From NCBI GenBank assembly GCA_964619535.1, contig CAZUEX010000001.1:62001-126000 (forward strand): a stretch of 64,000 bases of DNA. Reading direction: 5' to 3'. Made by a program: the position numbers and the translations under genes. Under the pieces are notes generated by a model that saw only the letters and a list, made by a program, of their open reading frames with translations, was not told the origin of the DNA and made no database searches. Shown here one piece after another: positions 9,220 to 19,003 of the stretch. This stretch comes from Leptonema sp964619535 (GTDB taxonomy: Bacteria; Spirochaetota; Leptospiria; Leptospirales; Leptonemataceae). Every line of letters starts with the position of its first letter. The stretch's first letter is position 1.

Positions 9220-9699
9220 GTGAAGCATATTCTGTCCATCAACGTCCGCAACAGGCCGGGCGTCATGAGTCATGTATCAGGCCTTTTTACGAGAAGGGGA
9301 TTCAACATTGAATCCATCGCAGTAGGGGTAACACAGGATCCCGACGTATCCGTCATCACACTCGTCGTGAAAGGCGATGAAAAGACGGCAAAGCAGCTGC
9401 AGGGGCAGATGCTGAAACTGGCAGATGTGATCGATGTCCGGTTACTTTCCTGGAATCAGTCGGTAATCCGTGAAGCGGTGCTTGTACGTGTACGATGCAC
9501 GGCCGGAAACCGGTCCGAGCTTTTTGGCGTGGTTGAGGTCTTTCACGGTACGGTGCAGGAGATCACGGAAGATAGCCTGCTGATCGATGTACAGGGCAAT
9601 CCCCGTCAGATTAACAGCCTGATGACCATCCTGGAACAGTATGGAATCGTCGAGGTGGCCCGGACGGGACAGATTGCACTTCCGCTGACCGGCGAATAA
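9220..9699 (+). CDS. ilvN: Acetolactate synthase small (regulatory) subunit
   Basis: 159 residues. The N-terminal ACT domain reads ILSINVRNRPGVMSHVSGLF and RRGFNIESIAVG, classic IlvN/IlvH. The C-terminal half (GTVQEITEDSLLID) is the second domain. The protein binds valine and controls the catalytic subunit of acetolactate synthase in branched-chain amino acid synthesis; the large subunit is not in this window. The start is GTG 9220, supported by a GAGGAAA ribosome-binding site. It stands alone between two minus-strand genes. Confidence 0.93.
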   Translation: MKHILSINVRNRPGVMSHVSGLFTRRGFNIESIAVGVTQDPDVSVITLVVKGDEKTAKQLQGQMLKLADVIDVRLLSWNQSVIREAVLVRVRCTAGNRSELFGVVEVFHGTVQEITEDSLLIDVQGNPRQINSLMTILEQYGIVEVARTGQIALPLTGE

Positions 9700-9719
9700 G
9701 GCCGGCCAGCGCTCGTCCT

Positions 9720-10931
9720 TTATTGTTTCTTGCGAGCCACAAGCAGGTGCGAGTCGCCCTCTCTGTAATTGTAGCCAGTTCCAAACGGTAGCTTCTTTAC
9801 GCCGTTCTTCGCCGGATTCTTGTAAATCGCACGCAGGTCGGGCTGATAGCGGCTGGCAAAGAGCGGAATCGGCCGCGTATACATGCCGTAGAACGATCGA
9901 TCCCATTTCGATTCCGGGAAGAAGGCCAGCGGCATGCCCGAGTCGTCCTGGATAACGTGGTCACTGTTTTCCAGAATGAAGCTACGGATTGTGGAAAAGG
10001 TGTTGCGGTGCATCAGATAGGAGGCCGATTTCAGGTAGGTCGTATAGGGGCCCGTCTTACCGATGGCTTTCAAGAAGTAGTCCTTCTTTTTCATTCCGTT
10101 ATTCGAGATATCGACAGAAAAATAGGTAACGGTCTTCAGGCGCCCGTCTTTCACATCCTTGAAGTAAAAGCGGATGCCAGGAACGCCCGAGGCTTCCTGC
10201 CTGCGCTCCTCTGCTGTGGGGGGCACGGAAGGGTTTCGTTCTTTGACCGTGCCATCGGGAAGCATCGTGGCAACGCGGGCGGCTACGAGTTCATTCCCTT
10301 CGCGAGCAAGAAAGACCATCAGAATCGGAGTCAATCCGTCCAGAACGCCGCGAAAGTCCTGACGCATGTCGTTGGTTCTGAAAAACGAGAAGCTCAGGAT
10401 GCTTCCGAGGGAATCGCGAATGGCAGCAAAGTAACGGGCACGGGCCGCTTCTGTCATGTTTTCAAGGGCAGGTGGAACGCCGGCAGGCTCCAGGCCAATC
10501 ATGATGTAATCCCTGGCACAGGGGAAGAGGGCATGGGCGGTCATGATATCGGGACCGCTGAAAGGATAAAAAAGGTCGTTGGCCTCTTTGCATACATCGG
10601 CCAGCTCTTCGCTGCTCCATTTCTTCATGATGGCCAGACGCTTCTTTTCGGCCCTGGAGAACGAAGCGCCGAGTTGTTTTTTATGCCTCTGAAAGGCCCG
10701 GGAAGAGGCCACCTTCTTCCAGGTTTCGGAGGCACTGGACTCCGGCTCAAGGCCTGCCATGATACGGGCCATGGCATCAAGATCGGGATTGGCCGCGATC
10801 TCGGTCATCTCGACAAAGTGCTGATCTTCCACAGGGGAGGGCTCGTTTGGAGAGGAGGTGGTTTCACCGCTACAAACGCTTAAGAAAAGTGCAAATACAG
10901 TGAGAAGATAGAGAGTTCGTTTTTGTATCAT
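9720..10931 (-). CDS. Predicted lipoprotein of unknown function
   Basis: 403 residues with an N-terminal hydrophobic segment ending in FLSVCSGE, a relaxed spirochaete-like lipobox. The mature part is mixed alpha/beta with no family I recognise; it contains CKEANDLFYPFSGPDIMTA, a lone cysteine region and several RR/KK pairs. No catalytic motif can be named. It converges on ilvN with a 20-base gap and faces a 161-base gap upstream shared with the divergent permease. Confidence 0.7.
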   Translation of the reverse strand: MIQKRTLYLLTVFALFLSVCSGETTSSPNEPSPVEDQHFVEMTEIAANPDLDAMARIMAGLEPESSASETWKKVASSRAFQRHKKQLGASFSRAEKKRLAIMKKWSSEELADVCKEANDLFYPFSGPDIMTAHALFPCARDYIMIGLEPAGVPPALENMTEAARARYFAAIRDSLGSILSFSFFRTNDMRQDFRGVLDGLTPILMVFLAREGNELVAARVATMLPDGTVKERNPSVPPTAEERRQEASGVPGIRFYFKDVKDGRLKTVTYFSVDISNNGMKKKDYFLKAIGKTGPYTTYLKSASYLMHRNTFSTIRSFILENSDHVIQDDSGMPLAFFPESKWDRSFYGMYTRPIPLFASRYQPDLRAIYKNPAKNGVKKLPFGTGYNYREGDSHLLVARKKQ

Positions 10932-11092
10932 ATGCTTGCCTTGTTTATCTGGTTCAACAGGTTGCTGACGATCAAAAAAAGCCCTTGCGGGTCAATAAAA
11001 AATTGCTCTTGCATGCTGCAAAGGGATTCTGGCCGAATGCCATCCGGGCAAGACGTCAATACAATATAAAATAAGGTTTCGATATCTCTTAT

Positions 11093-12604
11093 ATGAGCTC
11101 AGCATCACAGAACAAAATTACACAGCAAGTCGTTCCACACGGGACGGCCTCGCAGGACTCCTCTTCACAGAACAATCAAACACTGACGCGCCAGCTCGGC
11201 GTCTGGACTGCCATGTTTGTGGTGATGGCAAGCATGATCGGTTCGGGCATCTTTGGTAATACCGGTATCATTCAAAGCGCTGTCGGTGATCCCTACATGG
11301 TCATTGCTCTGTGGGGCCTTGGTGGCCTTGTTGCGCTTTCCGGTGCCCTCTGTTATGCAGAGCTGTCCACATTGATGCCACATGCAGGTGGCGAATACGT
11401 ATATCTGAAGAACATCTTCGGGCTGCTTCCGTCTTTTCTTACGGGGTGGGTGTCGTTTGCCGTTGCCTTTTCTGCACCGGCCGCCGCTGCTGCCCTGCTT
11501 TCGGCGGAGTACCTGCAGCCGGCTGTAGACCTGCTCCTTCCAGGAACCATCTTTGCCTCCATGCTCGATTCGGCCGGTGGGCGCAAGCTGCTGGCCTCCT
11601 TTCTGATTGTGCTTTTTACGGCCATTCACGTCATGCACGTAAAGAAAGGCGGGGTGGTGCAGAACCTGCTTACGGTGGTGAAGGTTGGCCTTGTGCTGCT
11701 TTTTCTGTCGGCAGGCTTCTACGTGGCCTTCTCGGCTCCGACCGTGCCGATGCCCGGCCACTTCGAAAGCCAGGGCATACAATGGGGTGGTGTGGGACTT
11801 GGCCTGCTCTTTGTGATGTTTGCCTACAGCGGCTGGAATGGTGCCACCTACCTGGCCGAGGAGATTCGTAATCCAGAACGCAATCTTCCCATTGCCCTTA
11901 TCGGTGGAACCGTGATTACCACCGTGCTATATGTCTTTTTGAACATCTTGTATTACATGGCCGTTCCGGCCTCTGAACTTGCCGGGCAGAAGGCTGTGGC
12001 CCAGCTGTCTGCCTCGCATCTCTTTGGCACGAATATCACGACATTCTTCAATGTGTCGTTTTTCTTTATCCTTCTTTCTACCATTTCGGCCACCATCATG
12101 ATCGGGCCGCGTGTGTACTTTGCCATGGCACGTGACCGGCTATTCTTTCGAATTGCCGCTCAGGTGCATCCAAAGTTTCACACACCCGTCATGTCCTTCG
12201 TTATCCAGGGCCTGCTGTCGATCATCTATATCGCCTCCGGAACCTACGAACAGATACAGACCTACATGGGTATAGCGCTGTCCATTTTTCCTCTGGTGGC
12301 CATTGTCGGCCTGATGCTTCTCAGGCATAAGCGTCCTGATATACAGGGGCCTTATCGTACTCCGCTGTATCCGTTGTTTCCTTTGATCTTCATCGTCTTT
12401 ACCGTTATTACGATCATTACGAGCGTCATCGGCAGACCGCGGGAAGCCGGTGTGGCCTTGCTTGTAATCCTGCTTGGTATTCCTGTCTATTTTCTGTGGA
12501 TGAGGATTGTGCATCGCGGCACTTCCAAAAAGGATTTTTACAACTCGCTGCTGAACAGGCCTTTTGGTGTTGAGGCAACGAATGGAAAGTCAAATAAAAG
12601 CTAA
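11093..12604 (+). CDS. APC-superfamily amino acid permease
   Basis: 503 residues and about 12 membrane segments. The first helix has the family signature MIGSGIFGNTG, and the third includes CYAELSTLMPHAGGEYVYL, which matches the LAT/APA-type amino acid transporters. The substrate cannot be told from sequence. About 35 polar residues precede helix 1. An AT-rich stretch around 11061-11072 just upstream may hold the promoter, but no strong ribosome-binding site is seen. It stands alone and converges on the next lipoprotein gene with only nine bases between. Confidence 0.85.
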   Translation: MSSASQNKITQQVVPHGTASQDSSSQNNQTLTRQLGVWTAMFVVMASMIGSGIFGNTGIIQSAVGDPYMVIALWGLGGLVALSGALCYAELSTLMPHAGGEYVYLKNIFGLLPSFLTGWVSFAVAFSAPAAAAALLSAEYLQPAVDLLLPGTIFASMLDSAGGRKLLASFLIVLFTAIHVMHVKKGGVVQNLLTVVKVGLVLLFLSAGFYVAFSAPTVPMPGHFESQGIQWGGVGLGLLFVMFAYSGWNGATYLAEEIRNPERNLPIALIGGTVITTVLYVFLNILYYMAVPASELAGQKAVAQLSASHLFGTNITTFFNVSFFFILLSTISATIMIGPRVYFAMARDRLFFRIAAQVHPKFHTPVMSFVIQGLLSIIYIASGTYEQIQTYMGIALSIFPLVAIVGLMLLRHKRPDIQGPYRTPLYPLFPLIFIVFTVITIITSVIGRPREAGVALLVILLGIPVYFLWMRIVHRGTSKKDFYNSLLNRPFGVEATNGKSNKS

Positions 12605-12613
12605 GGCCGCGGT

Positions 12614-13399
12614 CTAACCGGTCGGTTCTTTTTCGCGCAGATCCTCGTGTTCATGAAGCTGTTCATGCTCGTCCAGCAGGTCCCGCAGGTCCCGGTCGAG
12701 CATGCGCTTTCGCTCTGTTAGAAATTTGCGTACCCTTTCATCGTTTTTGTAGTCCCTGGCAGGGCGGAGCCCGTAGGTCCTTTCGAAATAAAACGTAACC
12801 GAAGGGAGCTGGCCGGTTCTGTCGATGATCCTGTAGGGACTGTATGGATCGGGAACGGGTAAAGGGAAGAACAGTGTGATGATGCGCGTTTCATAGCGCG
12901 GGACGGTCGTCGTTGTAAAGGCAGCATCGAGGCCTGCGGCAATGCTTCGGTAACGCTGGCGGCGTTGTTCCTGTGAAACGGTATCCTCTCTGTAGCGTTC
13001 ATAGATCCCGTCAGGAAGGCTGGCCAGCGTGAAGGCAGGCCGCTCCAGCACCAGACGGAAGTCCAGGGGATAATTCCGTACGCGATACGACCGCCACACA
13101 TCTTTGGGCCGCAAGGCCGGAACCGATACATCGCCCTTTGCCATGTGGATTTGTCCGGGCCGGAAAACGATCTCTTCACGAGCATGGATCTGCAATTCGA
13201 CCGGGAAAAGTCCGGGAAGATCGGCATCGTAACGGCCAAGCAGCCAGTATCCGCTGAAACGTTCGGTCTTGAATTCGCGAAAAAGGATGGAGCCGTCTGT
13301 GGTCGCTTCGCCATTGCTACGAAGATAGAAGGCCTGTTCAGAAGAGCAGCCGGGAAAGAAGAGCAGGAAAAGCAGGAAGGTAAGCAGAGCAGGGCGCAC
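12614..13399 (-). CDS. Predicted lipoprotein of unknown function
   Basis: 261 residues beginning with a hydrophobic signal and the lipobox FFPGC. The body is basic and aromatic-rich, and the tail is a charged helix with HEQLHEHEDL repeats. I recognise no family. The gene is separated from the upstream sigma-like gene by a strong hairpin at 13432-13470, so it probably has its own promoter in the short gap before 13399. Confidence 0.68.
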   Translation of the reverse strand: MRPALLTFLLFLLFFPGCSSEQAFYLRSNGEATTDGSILFREFKTERFSGYWLLGRYDADLPGLFPVELQIHAREEIVFRPGQIHMAKGDVSVPALRPKDVWRSYRVRNYPLDFRLVLERPAFTLASLPDGIYERYREDTVSQEQRRQRYRSIAAGLDAAFTTTTVPRYETRIITLFFPLPVPDPYSPYRIIDRTGQLPSVTFYFERTYGLRPARDYKNDERVRKFLTERKRMLDRDLRDLLDEHEQLHEHEDLREKEPTG

Positions 13400-13431
13400 G
13401 GTAATGGGATGGCTCCCTGTATTCCTCTGAC

Positions 13432-13470
13432 AATCAGAAAAGGCCCGCCCTCGCAGGCCTTTTTCTGATT
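13432..13470 (-). terminator. Rho-independent terminator
   Basis: AATCAGAAAAGGCC (13432-13445) pairs with GGCCTTTTTCTGATT (13456-13470) across a 10-base loop, with one unpaired T. The A/T tracts flank the GC core on both sides, so it could work in either direction. It sits just after the stop of the minus-strand gene ending at 13489, which it most likely terminates. Confidence 0.85.
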
Positions 13471-13488
13471 ATCAGAGAAACGCTGTTA

Positions 13489-14601
13489 TCAGGCAGAACG
13501 ACCGTTTCGCCAGCTACGAGAGCGGGTCATATCGATGTAGATATACTGACCATCGATACGCAGATCCCTGTAACCGGCCAGGTATGTGATCAGGCTGATG
13601 CTGTCTTCCCGGGCATGCATCTGTCTGCATACGCTTTTGATCGTATCGCGTCCGCCGGCCTTGGCTACCTTCTCGTGGATGCGGTCGGCAAATTGCTGTA
13701 TAATCGGGCCCAGGTAGATGTTCGTACGGAGCACTGCCTTTTTCTCGATCTGCCGGATGCGCTCGCGAGTCAGGTTCAGTTCGGTGCCCACGCTTTCCAG
13801 GGTTTGTTTATGAATCCCGCGATGAACGAGGATCATATACTCACGATCCGAGAGCAGGGTTTTCATACGACCCAGGATGTCATCGGGCTTCAACTTCATG
13901 TCTCGCTCGGGAAAGCGGCTTCCCCGCTCGTTTTCGAACTGATCCGGATCGATTTCATGATCCAGAAGGAGATCATGAAGCAGGTTCTCGCTGATCTCGC
14001 CGTAGTTTTTGATGGCAAGCCGACCTTCCTGACCCAGCTGCAGGAACTCTCGAAGGTTTGCCACTTTAGCATTCTGATAGGCCTTGTTCAGTTTGACGTC
14101 GTCGGTCAGTATGCCCATGCCATGCTTGTCGATATCCAGTTTTCCGCGATAATCTACCGGACGGATGCCGTAGCGTTCCAGCTTTCGCAGGAAGGACTTG
14201 TAAATGGCATTGCCCGGCCAGCTCACCGACCGAATTTCGTCCAGGGTAATACCCTTGAGATCGGCCAGCGTCTTGTAGCCCTTTTTTGCTGCATGCTCGA
14301 TAAAGACCCTGTAGGAGCCCTTAAAGGCACGATTGATGGGCATACTGTGGTCTACGGTTCGCCCCTGCCGGGCTCCGTAGCTTTCGTAACGTGACGGAGC
14401 GGTAGGATTCTTAAGCTTTTCAAGTATGGTCTGATATTTCTTCTCGCCGATCCCGCGAATATTCTTCAGCGATTGCACTTCTCGCTTGAGCTCGTCCAGA
14501 TAGACGAGACCTTTTTTGTGAGCGAATTCCCGCAGAAGCAGAAAGCGGCGTTCTGAGAATACTTCGCCGATCGTAAGCCTTTTCTTTGAAACTGTTTTCA
14601 T
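13489..14601 (-). CDS. Protein with helix-hairpin-helix repeats and a sigma-70 region 4-like domain
   Basis: 370 residues from ATG 14601, chosen because GGTGAGG sits seven bases upstream. The C-terminal third contains LNLTRERIRQIEKKAVLRT, which closely matches sigma-70 region 4.2 (the -35-binding helix-turn-helix), preceded by LSDREYMIL as in region 4.1. The N-terminal half has short helical repeats such as IRGIGEKKYQTILEKL and LADLKGITLDEIRSV, which resemble the helix-hairpin-helix folds of the RNA polymerase alpha C-terminal domain. There is no region 2, so it is not a normal sigma factor. It may be a polymerase-associated regulator. It sits behind lepA with its own terminator. Confidence 0.7.
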   Translation of the reverse strand: MKTVSKKRLTIGEVFSERRFLLLREFAHKKGLVYLDELKREVQSLKNIRGIGEKKYQTILEKLKNPTAPSRYESYGARQGRTVDHSMPINRAFKGSYRVFIEHAAKKGYKTLADLKGITLDEIRSVSWPGNAIYKSFLRKLERYGIRPVDYRGKLDIDKHGMGILTDDVKLNKAYQNAKVANLREFLQLGQEGRLAIKNYGEISENLLHDLLLDHEIDPDQFENERGSRFPERDMKLKPDDILGRMKTLLSDREYMILVHRGIHKQTLESVGTELNLTRERIRQIEKKAVLRTNIYLGPIIQQFADRIHEKVAKAGGRDTIKSVCRQMHAREDSISLITYLAGYRDLRIDGQYIYIDMTRSRSWRNGRSA

Positions 14602-14707
14602 GTTCGACCTCACCTGAGATTTTCCACTCCCGTGTTACCGCACTCTATGTTTTTAGACGTTTCTCTGGAGCAAATGTCAAAGAAATTTTGTTGCGTAAAA
14701 AAGACTC

Positions 14708-16516
14708 CTATCTGCTGTCGCTTTTAAGAAGTGCCAGGAAGGCATCCTGTGGAATCTCCACCGAACCAACCTGCTTCATTCGCTTTTTTCCCTCCTTCTG
14801 TTTTTCCAGAAGCTTTCTTTTTCGAGAAATATCACCGCCATAACACTTGGCAGTGACGTTCTTACGCAGGGCAGAAATGTTTTCACGGGCGATGATTTTC
14901 GAGCCAACGGCCGCCTGAAGGGGAATGAGGAATTGCTGCCGTGGGATCAGATTCTTCAATCGTTCGATCATCGTCCGTCCGCGCGCATCGGCGGTCGTTC
15001 TGTGGGTAACCATCGCCAGGGCATCGACTGGCTCACCATTCACAAGTATGTCGACCTTTACCAGGTCAGACTCGCGATAGCCAATCAGCTCATAATCCAT
15101 CGACGCATAACCACGCGAAATGGACTTCAGCCGGTCGTAGAACTCAAAGATCAGTTCGGCAAGGGGAATCAGATAGATGACCTGGACCTTACCGTCTTCC
15201 AGATAGATGAGGTTTTGTTGCTCTCCACGCTTTTCCTGAACCAGAGTCAAAATGTTACCCAGGTATTCCTGGGGAGTAAGTATGTTAACGCGTACATAGG
15301 GCTCTTCCTTTTTCTGTATGCGGGCAGGATCGGGCCAGGATGAGGGATTGGAGACCTCGTGAACAACACCGTCCGTTGTTGTGACACGGTATTTTACCGA
15401 TGGAGCTGTGTTAATGAGATCAATATGAAACTCGCGCTCCAGCCTTTCCTGGACGATCTCCATGTGGAGCAGGCCCAGGTATCCTACGCGAAAGCCAAAG
15501 CCGAGGGCCGTGGAGCTTTCGGGCTCAAAAAACAAAGCGGCATCGTTCAGCTTCAGTCGGGCTATGGCATCTTTCAGGTTTTCGTAGTCGTCACCGACGA
15601 TCGGAAACAGACCGGAAAAGACCATGGGTTTAATATCGCGATAGCCGGGCAGGGCTTCGGTGGCCGGTCTGGCCGCAAGCGTTACCGTATCGCCGACCCG
15701 CGTATCCTCTACGGATTTTACACCTGCAATGATGTAGCCCACCTCGCCGGCCTCCAGCGCTTCGGTGGGAATCATCTGTATCGTCTGTATACCCACATCG
15801 GTAACGCTGAACTCTTTGCCGTTGCTCATCATGCGGATGCGGTCCTGCTTGCGCACCGAGCCATCGAAAACACGGACCTTCATAATGGCCCCGGCATAGG
15901 TATCGTAGAACGAATCATGAATCAGGGCGCGTAAAGGAGCAGACGGATCACCGCCGGGAGGTGGGATGTACTTTGTAATGGCCTCAAGGACCTGATCCAC
16001 GTTCAGGCCTGACTTGGCCGACACAGCAATGGCCCGTTCTGGATCGAGTCCCAGGCTTTTGTCGATCAGCTGCAGACAGCGGTCGATATCGGCAGCAGGC
16101 AGGTCAATCTTGTTGATGACCGGAATAACCTCCAGATCCTGTTCCATGGCCAGGTACAGGTTCGCAAGGGTTTGCGCCTCTACGCCCTGCATTGCATCGA
16201 CCACGAGAAGAACGCCTTCGCATGCAGTCAGCGAACGCGAAACCTCATAGGTAAAATCGACGTGGCCAGGAGTGTCGATCAGGTTGAGGGTGTAGGTCTT
16301 GCCGTCATGGGCAGCTGTATAAGTAAACGTAGCCGAGTTCGATTTGATTGTAATCCCGCGCTCCCGCTCGATATCCATGGAATCCAGGATCTGATCCTTT
16401 TTCGTGCGGGAGTCTGTGACGCGAGCGATCTCAAGAAGCCTGTCGGCAAGCGTAGACTTGCCGTGGTCAATATGCGCAATGATGCTGAAATTGCGAATCA
16501 GTGATTGATCTTTCAT
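14708..16516 (-). CDS. lepA: Elongation factor 4 (LepA), ribosomal back-translocase GTPase
   Basis: 602 residues from ATG 16516 (MKDQSLIRNFSIIAHIDHGK), full length for LepA. G1 is AHIDHGKST, G3 DTPGH and G4 NKID. LepA-specific C-terminal features are present: AKCYGGDISRKRKLLEKQK near the end. The protein acts on stalled or mistranslocated ribosomes. A longer frame reaches 16576 but its extra 20 residues are not LepA-like. Confidence 0.97.
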   Translation of the reverse strand: MKDQSLIRNFSIIAHIDHGKSTLADRLLEIARVTDSRTKKDQILDSMDIERERGITIKSNSATFTYTAAHDGKTYTLNLIDTPGHVDFTYEVSRSLTACEGVLLVVDAMQGVEAQTLANLYLAMEQDLEVIPVINKIDLPAADIDRCLQLIDKSLGLDPERAIAVSAKSGLNVDQVLEAITKYIPPPGGDPSAPLRALIHDSFYDTYAGAIMKVRVFDGSVRKQDRIRMMSNGKEFSVTDVGIQTIQMIPTEALEAGEVGYIIAGVKSVEDTRVGDTVTLAARPATEALPGYRDIKPMVFSGLFPIVGDDYENLKDAIARLKLNDAALFFEPESSTALGFGFRVGYLGLLHMEIVQERLEREFHIDLINTAPSVKYRVTTTDGVVHEVSNPSSWPDPARIQKKEEPYVRVNILTPQEYLGNILTLVQEKRGEQQNLIYLEDGKVQVIYLIPLAELIFEFYDRLKSISRGYASMDYELIGYRESDLVKVDILVNGEPVDALAMVTHRTTADARGRTMIERLKNLIPRQQFLIPLQAAVGSKIIARENISALRKNVTAKCYGGDISRKRKLLEKQKEGKKRMKQVGSVEIPQDAFLALLKSDSR

Positions 16517-16669
16517 GTATAGCTCGCAACCCAGGACCAGTTTTTTGCACCCGGGTAGACGGCAAAGCATTTTCAACAGAATATATTGAAAGAAACTTAT
16601 ACTGGATCAAATTTCCTGCCCTGATGGCAGAAGAGAAATCAGATCGGAATAGTTGGAATAGGTCGGAGG

Positions 16670-17272
16670 TCAGTTCAGGGATGGGTCTGGATGTGTATCT
16701 GCAAAGACCTTGTAGATGCCGCCCTTTTCGCGCAACGCTGCAAACCATCCGTCCTCAGGATTGGGATGAAAGACAATCTGCGACGAAGCCGGATGGATGA
16801 TCCAGCTGCCTTCTTTCATCTCTCGCTCCAGCTGACCCGGCCCCCAGCCCGAGTAACCAAGGAAAAGATGCAGGCGTGGCATATCGTCGGGCGCCAGATT
16901 CCGCACGTATTCTTCTTTAAAGTAACGGTCGATATTGCGAAAGCCGGGCTCAAAGAAGACATCGTCAACGACCGGAAGGGAGGTCGGTGAGGGGGCTGCA
17001 TCGTGCGGCGTGGAATGCATGGCAAACAGGAATTCCTGCTGTACCGGCCCACCGACGTAGATGGGGGTGCGACGTCCCAGCTCGGTCTGGAAGTCGGGCA
17101 GGATGTCTGCAAGGGTCAGCGAGCTACGCCGGTTGACGATCAGGCCAAAGGCACCTTCTTCGTTATGCTCGATAACAAGAACAACCGTCTGGCGAAAGTT
17201 TGGGTCGGCCATGTTGGCCTCGGAGATCAGGAAGCGTCCTTTCAAGCTATCGGATTCTTTTGATCTGCTCAC
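16670..17272 (-). CDS. yqgE: YqgE/AlgH (UPF0301) family protein
   Basis: 200 residues. Family motifs are seen: LKGRFLISEANMADPNF, GAFGLIVNR, IYVGGPVQQ and LFLGYSGWGPGQLE. The molecular role of the family is not settled. GTG 17272 is preferred over GTG 17275 because a GGGAGG ribosome-binding site lies five bases before it. It sits between prfC and lepA in one direction, with gaps of 54 and 153 bases. Confidence 0.9.
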   Translation of the reverse strand: MSRSKESDSLKGRFLISEANMADPNFRQTVVLVIEHNEEGAFGLIVNRRSSLTLADILPDFQTELGRRTPIYVGGPVQQEFLFAMHSTPHDAAPSPTSLPVVDDVFFEPGFRNIDRYFKEEYVRNLAPDDMPRLHLFLGYSGWGPGQLEREMKEGSWIIHPASSQIVFHPNPEDGWFAALREKGGIYKVFADTHPDPSLN

Positions 17273-17326
17273 CACTACCTCCCATCAGGTACCGGTTCAT
17301 TGGACGTACGGACACCGGAATAGATC

Positions 17327-18913
17327 TCATGATTTGCTCTCTGTTTCAACAAGATGCGGGCTTTCATAGAGCGGCACGTCCGGGTATTCTCGCTGAAAGC
17401 TCTGCATACGAAACTCGCTTTTGAAAAGCACAACCGGATTGCCGCGATCGTCGTTCAATACAAGATCGTAGCTGCTGAACTTGCCCTTATCTTCAGGGCG
17501 AATCCAGCGAGAGCATTCAAAGCCAAGCGGCTCCAGTCTGCAGGGCGCACCGTACTCATCCTGAATGCGAAAACGGAAGACCTCGAACTGCAAGGTGCCC
17601 ACAGCGCCGATCACAGGCGAGGCATCGTGTTCCCTTGTAAATACCTGGACCACGCCTTCTTCGGCCAGCTCGGCCACTCCCTTGCGAAAGCCTTTCATCT
17701 TTGATGTATCTTCGGGGATCAGCCGGGCAAACATCTCCGGGGCAAACCTTGGCAGCGGATGAAAGTCCGGTGCATCGCCGGTAAACAGGATGTCGCCGAT
17801 CGAAAACAGGCCGGGGTTAATCAGACCAATGATATCGCCGGGATAGGCCTGGTCAATCGTAGATCGGTCCTGACCAAAGAAGGCCACAGGGCTGGAAAGC
17901 TTGGCTGTCTTCTTTTTGTCGTTTACAAAGACAGTCATACCCCTTTCGAATACGCCCGATGCAATGCGGGCAAAAGCGACGCGGTCACGGTGTGCCCGGT
18001 TCATATTTGCCTGCAGCTTGAATACAAAGGCCGTGAACTGCTCCGAGGTAGGAAGCTCTGTTCCATCACGCAGACGGATGGCCTCGGGGGGAGGACTGAT
18101 GGTCAGAAACTCCTTTAGAAAAAGTTCGATGCCAAAATTTGTAAGAGCGGATCCAAAATAGACCGGTGTAATCTTTCCGGCGTGAAAAGCCTCTTTTTCA
18201 AAAGGGGGCAGGGCTCCCGTTGCCAGATCGATCCCTTCGCGAAAGCCTGTATAAAGATCGTCTCCGATCATTTCTTTGAACTCGGGATCATCAAGGCCCT
18301 TAACATCAACCGGTGCCCTGTAGGCGCCGCCCGTCGTTCTTTCAAAGAGATAAACGCTATCATCGGCGATGTGATAGACACCCTTGAAGTCGCGACCGGA
18401 GCCAATCGGCCAGAGCATCGGCACCGCTGCGATACCGAGAACACGCTCCACCTCATCAATGAGCTCAAAAGGATCACGTGCCGGCATATCCATCTTGTTG
18501 ATAAACGTTACGATGGGGATGTTGCGGCTGCGACAGATCTGGAAGAGCTTGATTGTCTGCGGCTCGACGCCCTTACCGGCATCGAGAAGCATCACGGCAC
18601 AGTCGACGGCCATGAGAGTGCGATACGTATCTTCAGAGAAGTCCTCGTGACCCGGCGTATCGAGCAGGTTGAGGATGTGTCCGTCCACCTCAAACTGCAT
18701 GGCTGCCGTGGAGATCGAGATGCCGCGCTCCTGTTCGAGCGTCATCCAGTCGGATTTCGTTTTCTTGCGGTCCCGTTTTGCACGGACGTGCCCGGCCAGC
18801 TGGATGGCGCCGCCGTACAGAAGCAGCTTCTCGGTCAGCGTTGTCTTACCGGCATCGGGGTGCGCAATGATGGCGAACGAACGTCGCCTCTGTATCTCGC
18901 TCGAAAGATCCAC
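17327..18913 (-). CDS. prfC: Peptide chain release factor 3
   Basis: 528 residues, the usual RF3 length. G1 is AHPDAGKTTLTEKLL, and DTPGHEDFSEDTYR and TFINKMD are the G3 and G4 motifs. RF3-specific parts include VRAKRDRKKTKSDWM near residue 45 and PVYFGSALTNFGIELFL. The GTPase removes RF1/RF2 from the ribosome after peptide release. First gene of the prfC-yqgE-lepA run. About 90 bases separate it from the divergent lipoprotein gene at 19004. Confidence 0.97.
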   Translation of the reverse strand: MDLSSEIQRRRSFAIIAHPDAGKTTLTEKLLLYGGAIQLAGHVRAKRDRKKTKSDWMTLEQERGISISTAAMQFEVDGHILNLLDTPGHEDFSEDTYRTLMAVDCAVMLLDAGKGVEPQTIKLFQICRSRNIPIVTFINKMDMPARDPFELIDEVERVLGIAAVPMLWPIGSGRDFKGVYHIADDSVYLFERTTGGAYRAPVDVKGLDDPEFKEMIGDDLYTGFREGIDLATGALPPFEKEAFHAGKITPVYFGSALTNFGIELFLKEFLTISPPPEAIRLRDGTELPTSEQFTAFVFKLQANMNRAHRDRVAFARIASGVFERGMTVFVNDKKKTAKLSSPVAFFGQDRSTIDQAYPGDIIGLINPGLFSIGDILFTGDAPDFHPLPRFAPEMFARLIPEDTSKMKGFRKGVAELAEEGVVQVFTREHDASPVIGAVGTLQFEVFRFRIQDEYGAPCRLEPLGFECSRWIRPEDKGKFSSYDLVLNDDRGNPVVLFKSEFRMQSFQREYPDVPLYESPHLVETESKS

Positions 18914-19003
18914 GAGGACAGAAAACGGCTGAACGGTGCTGCGTCAAACCAATGAAGGCAGACGTTCTACTTGCCCGCTATTTGAAGCCACTTACTATGG
19001 CGT

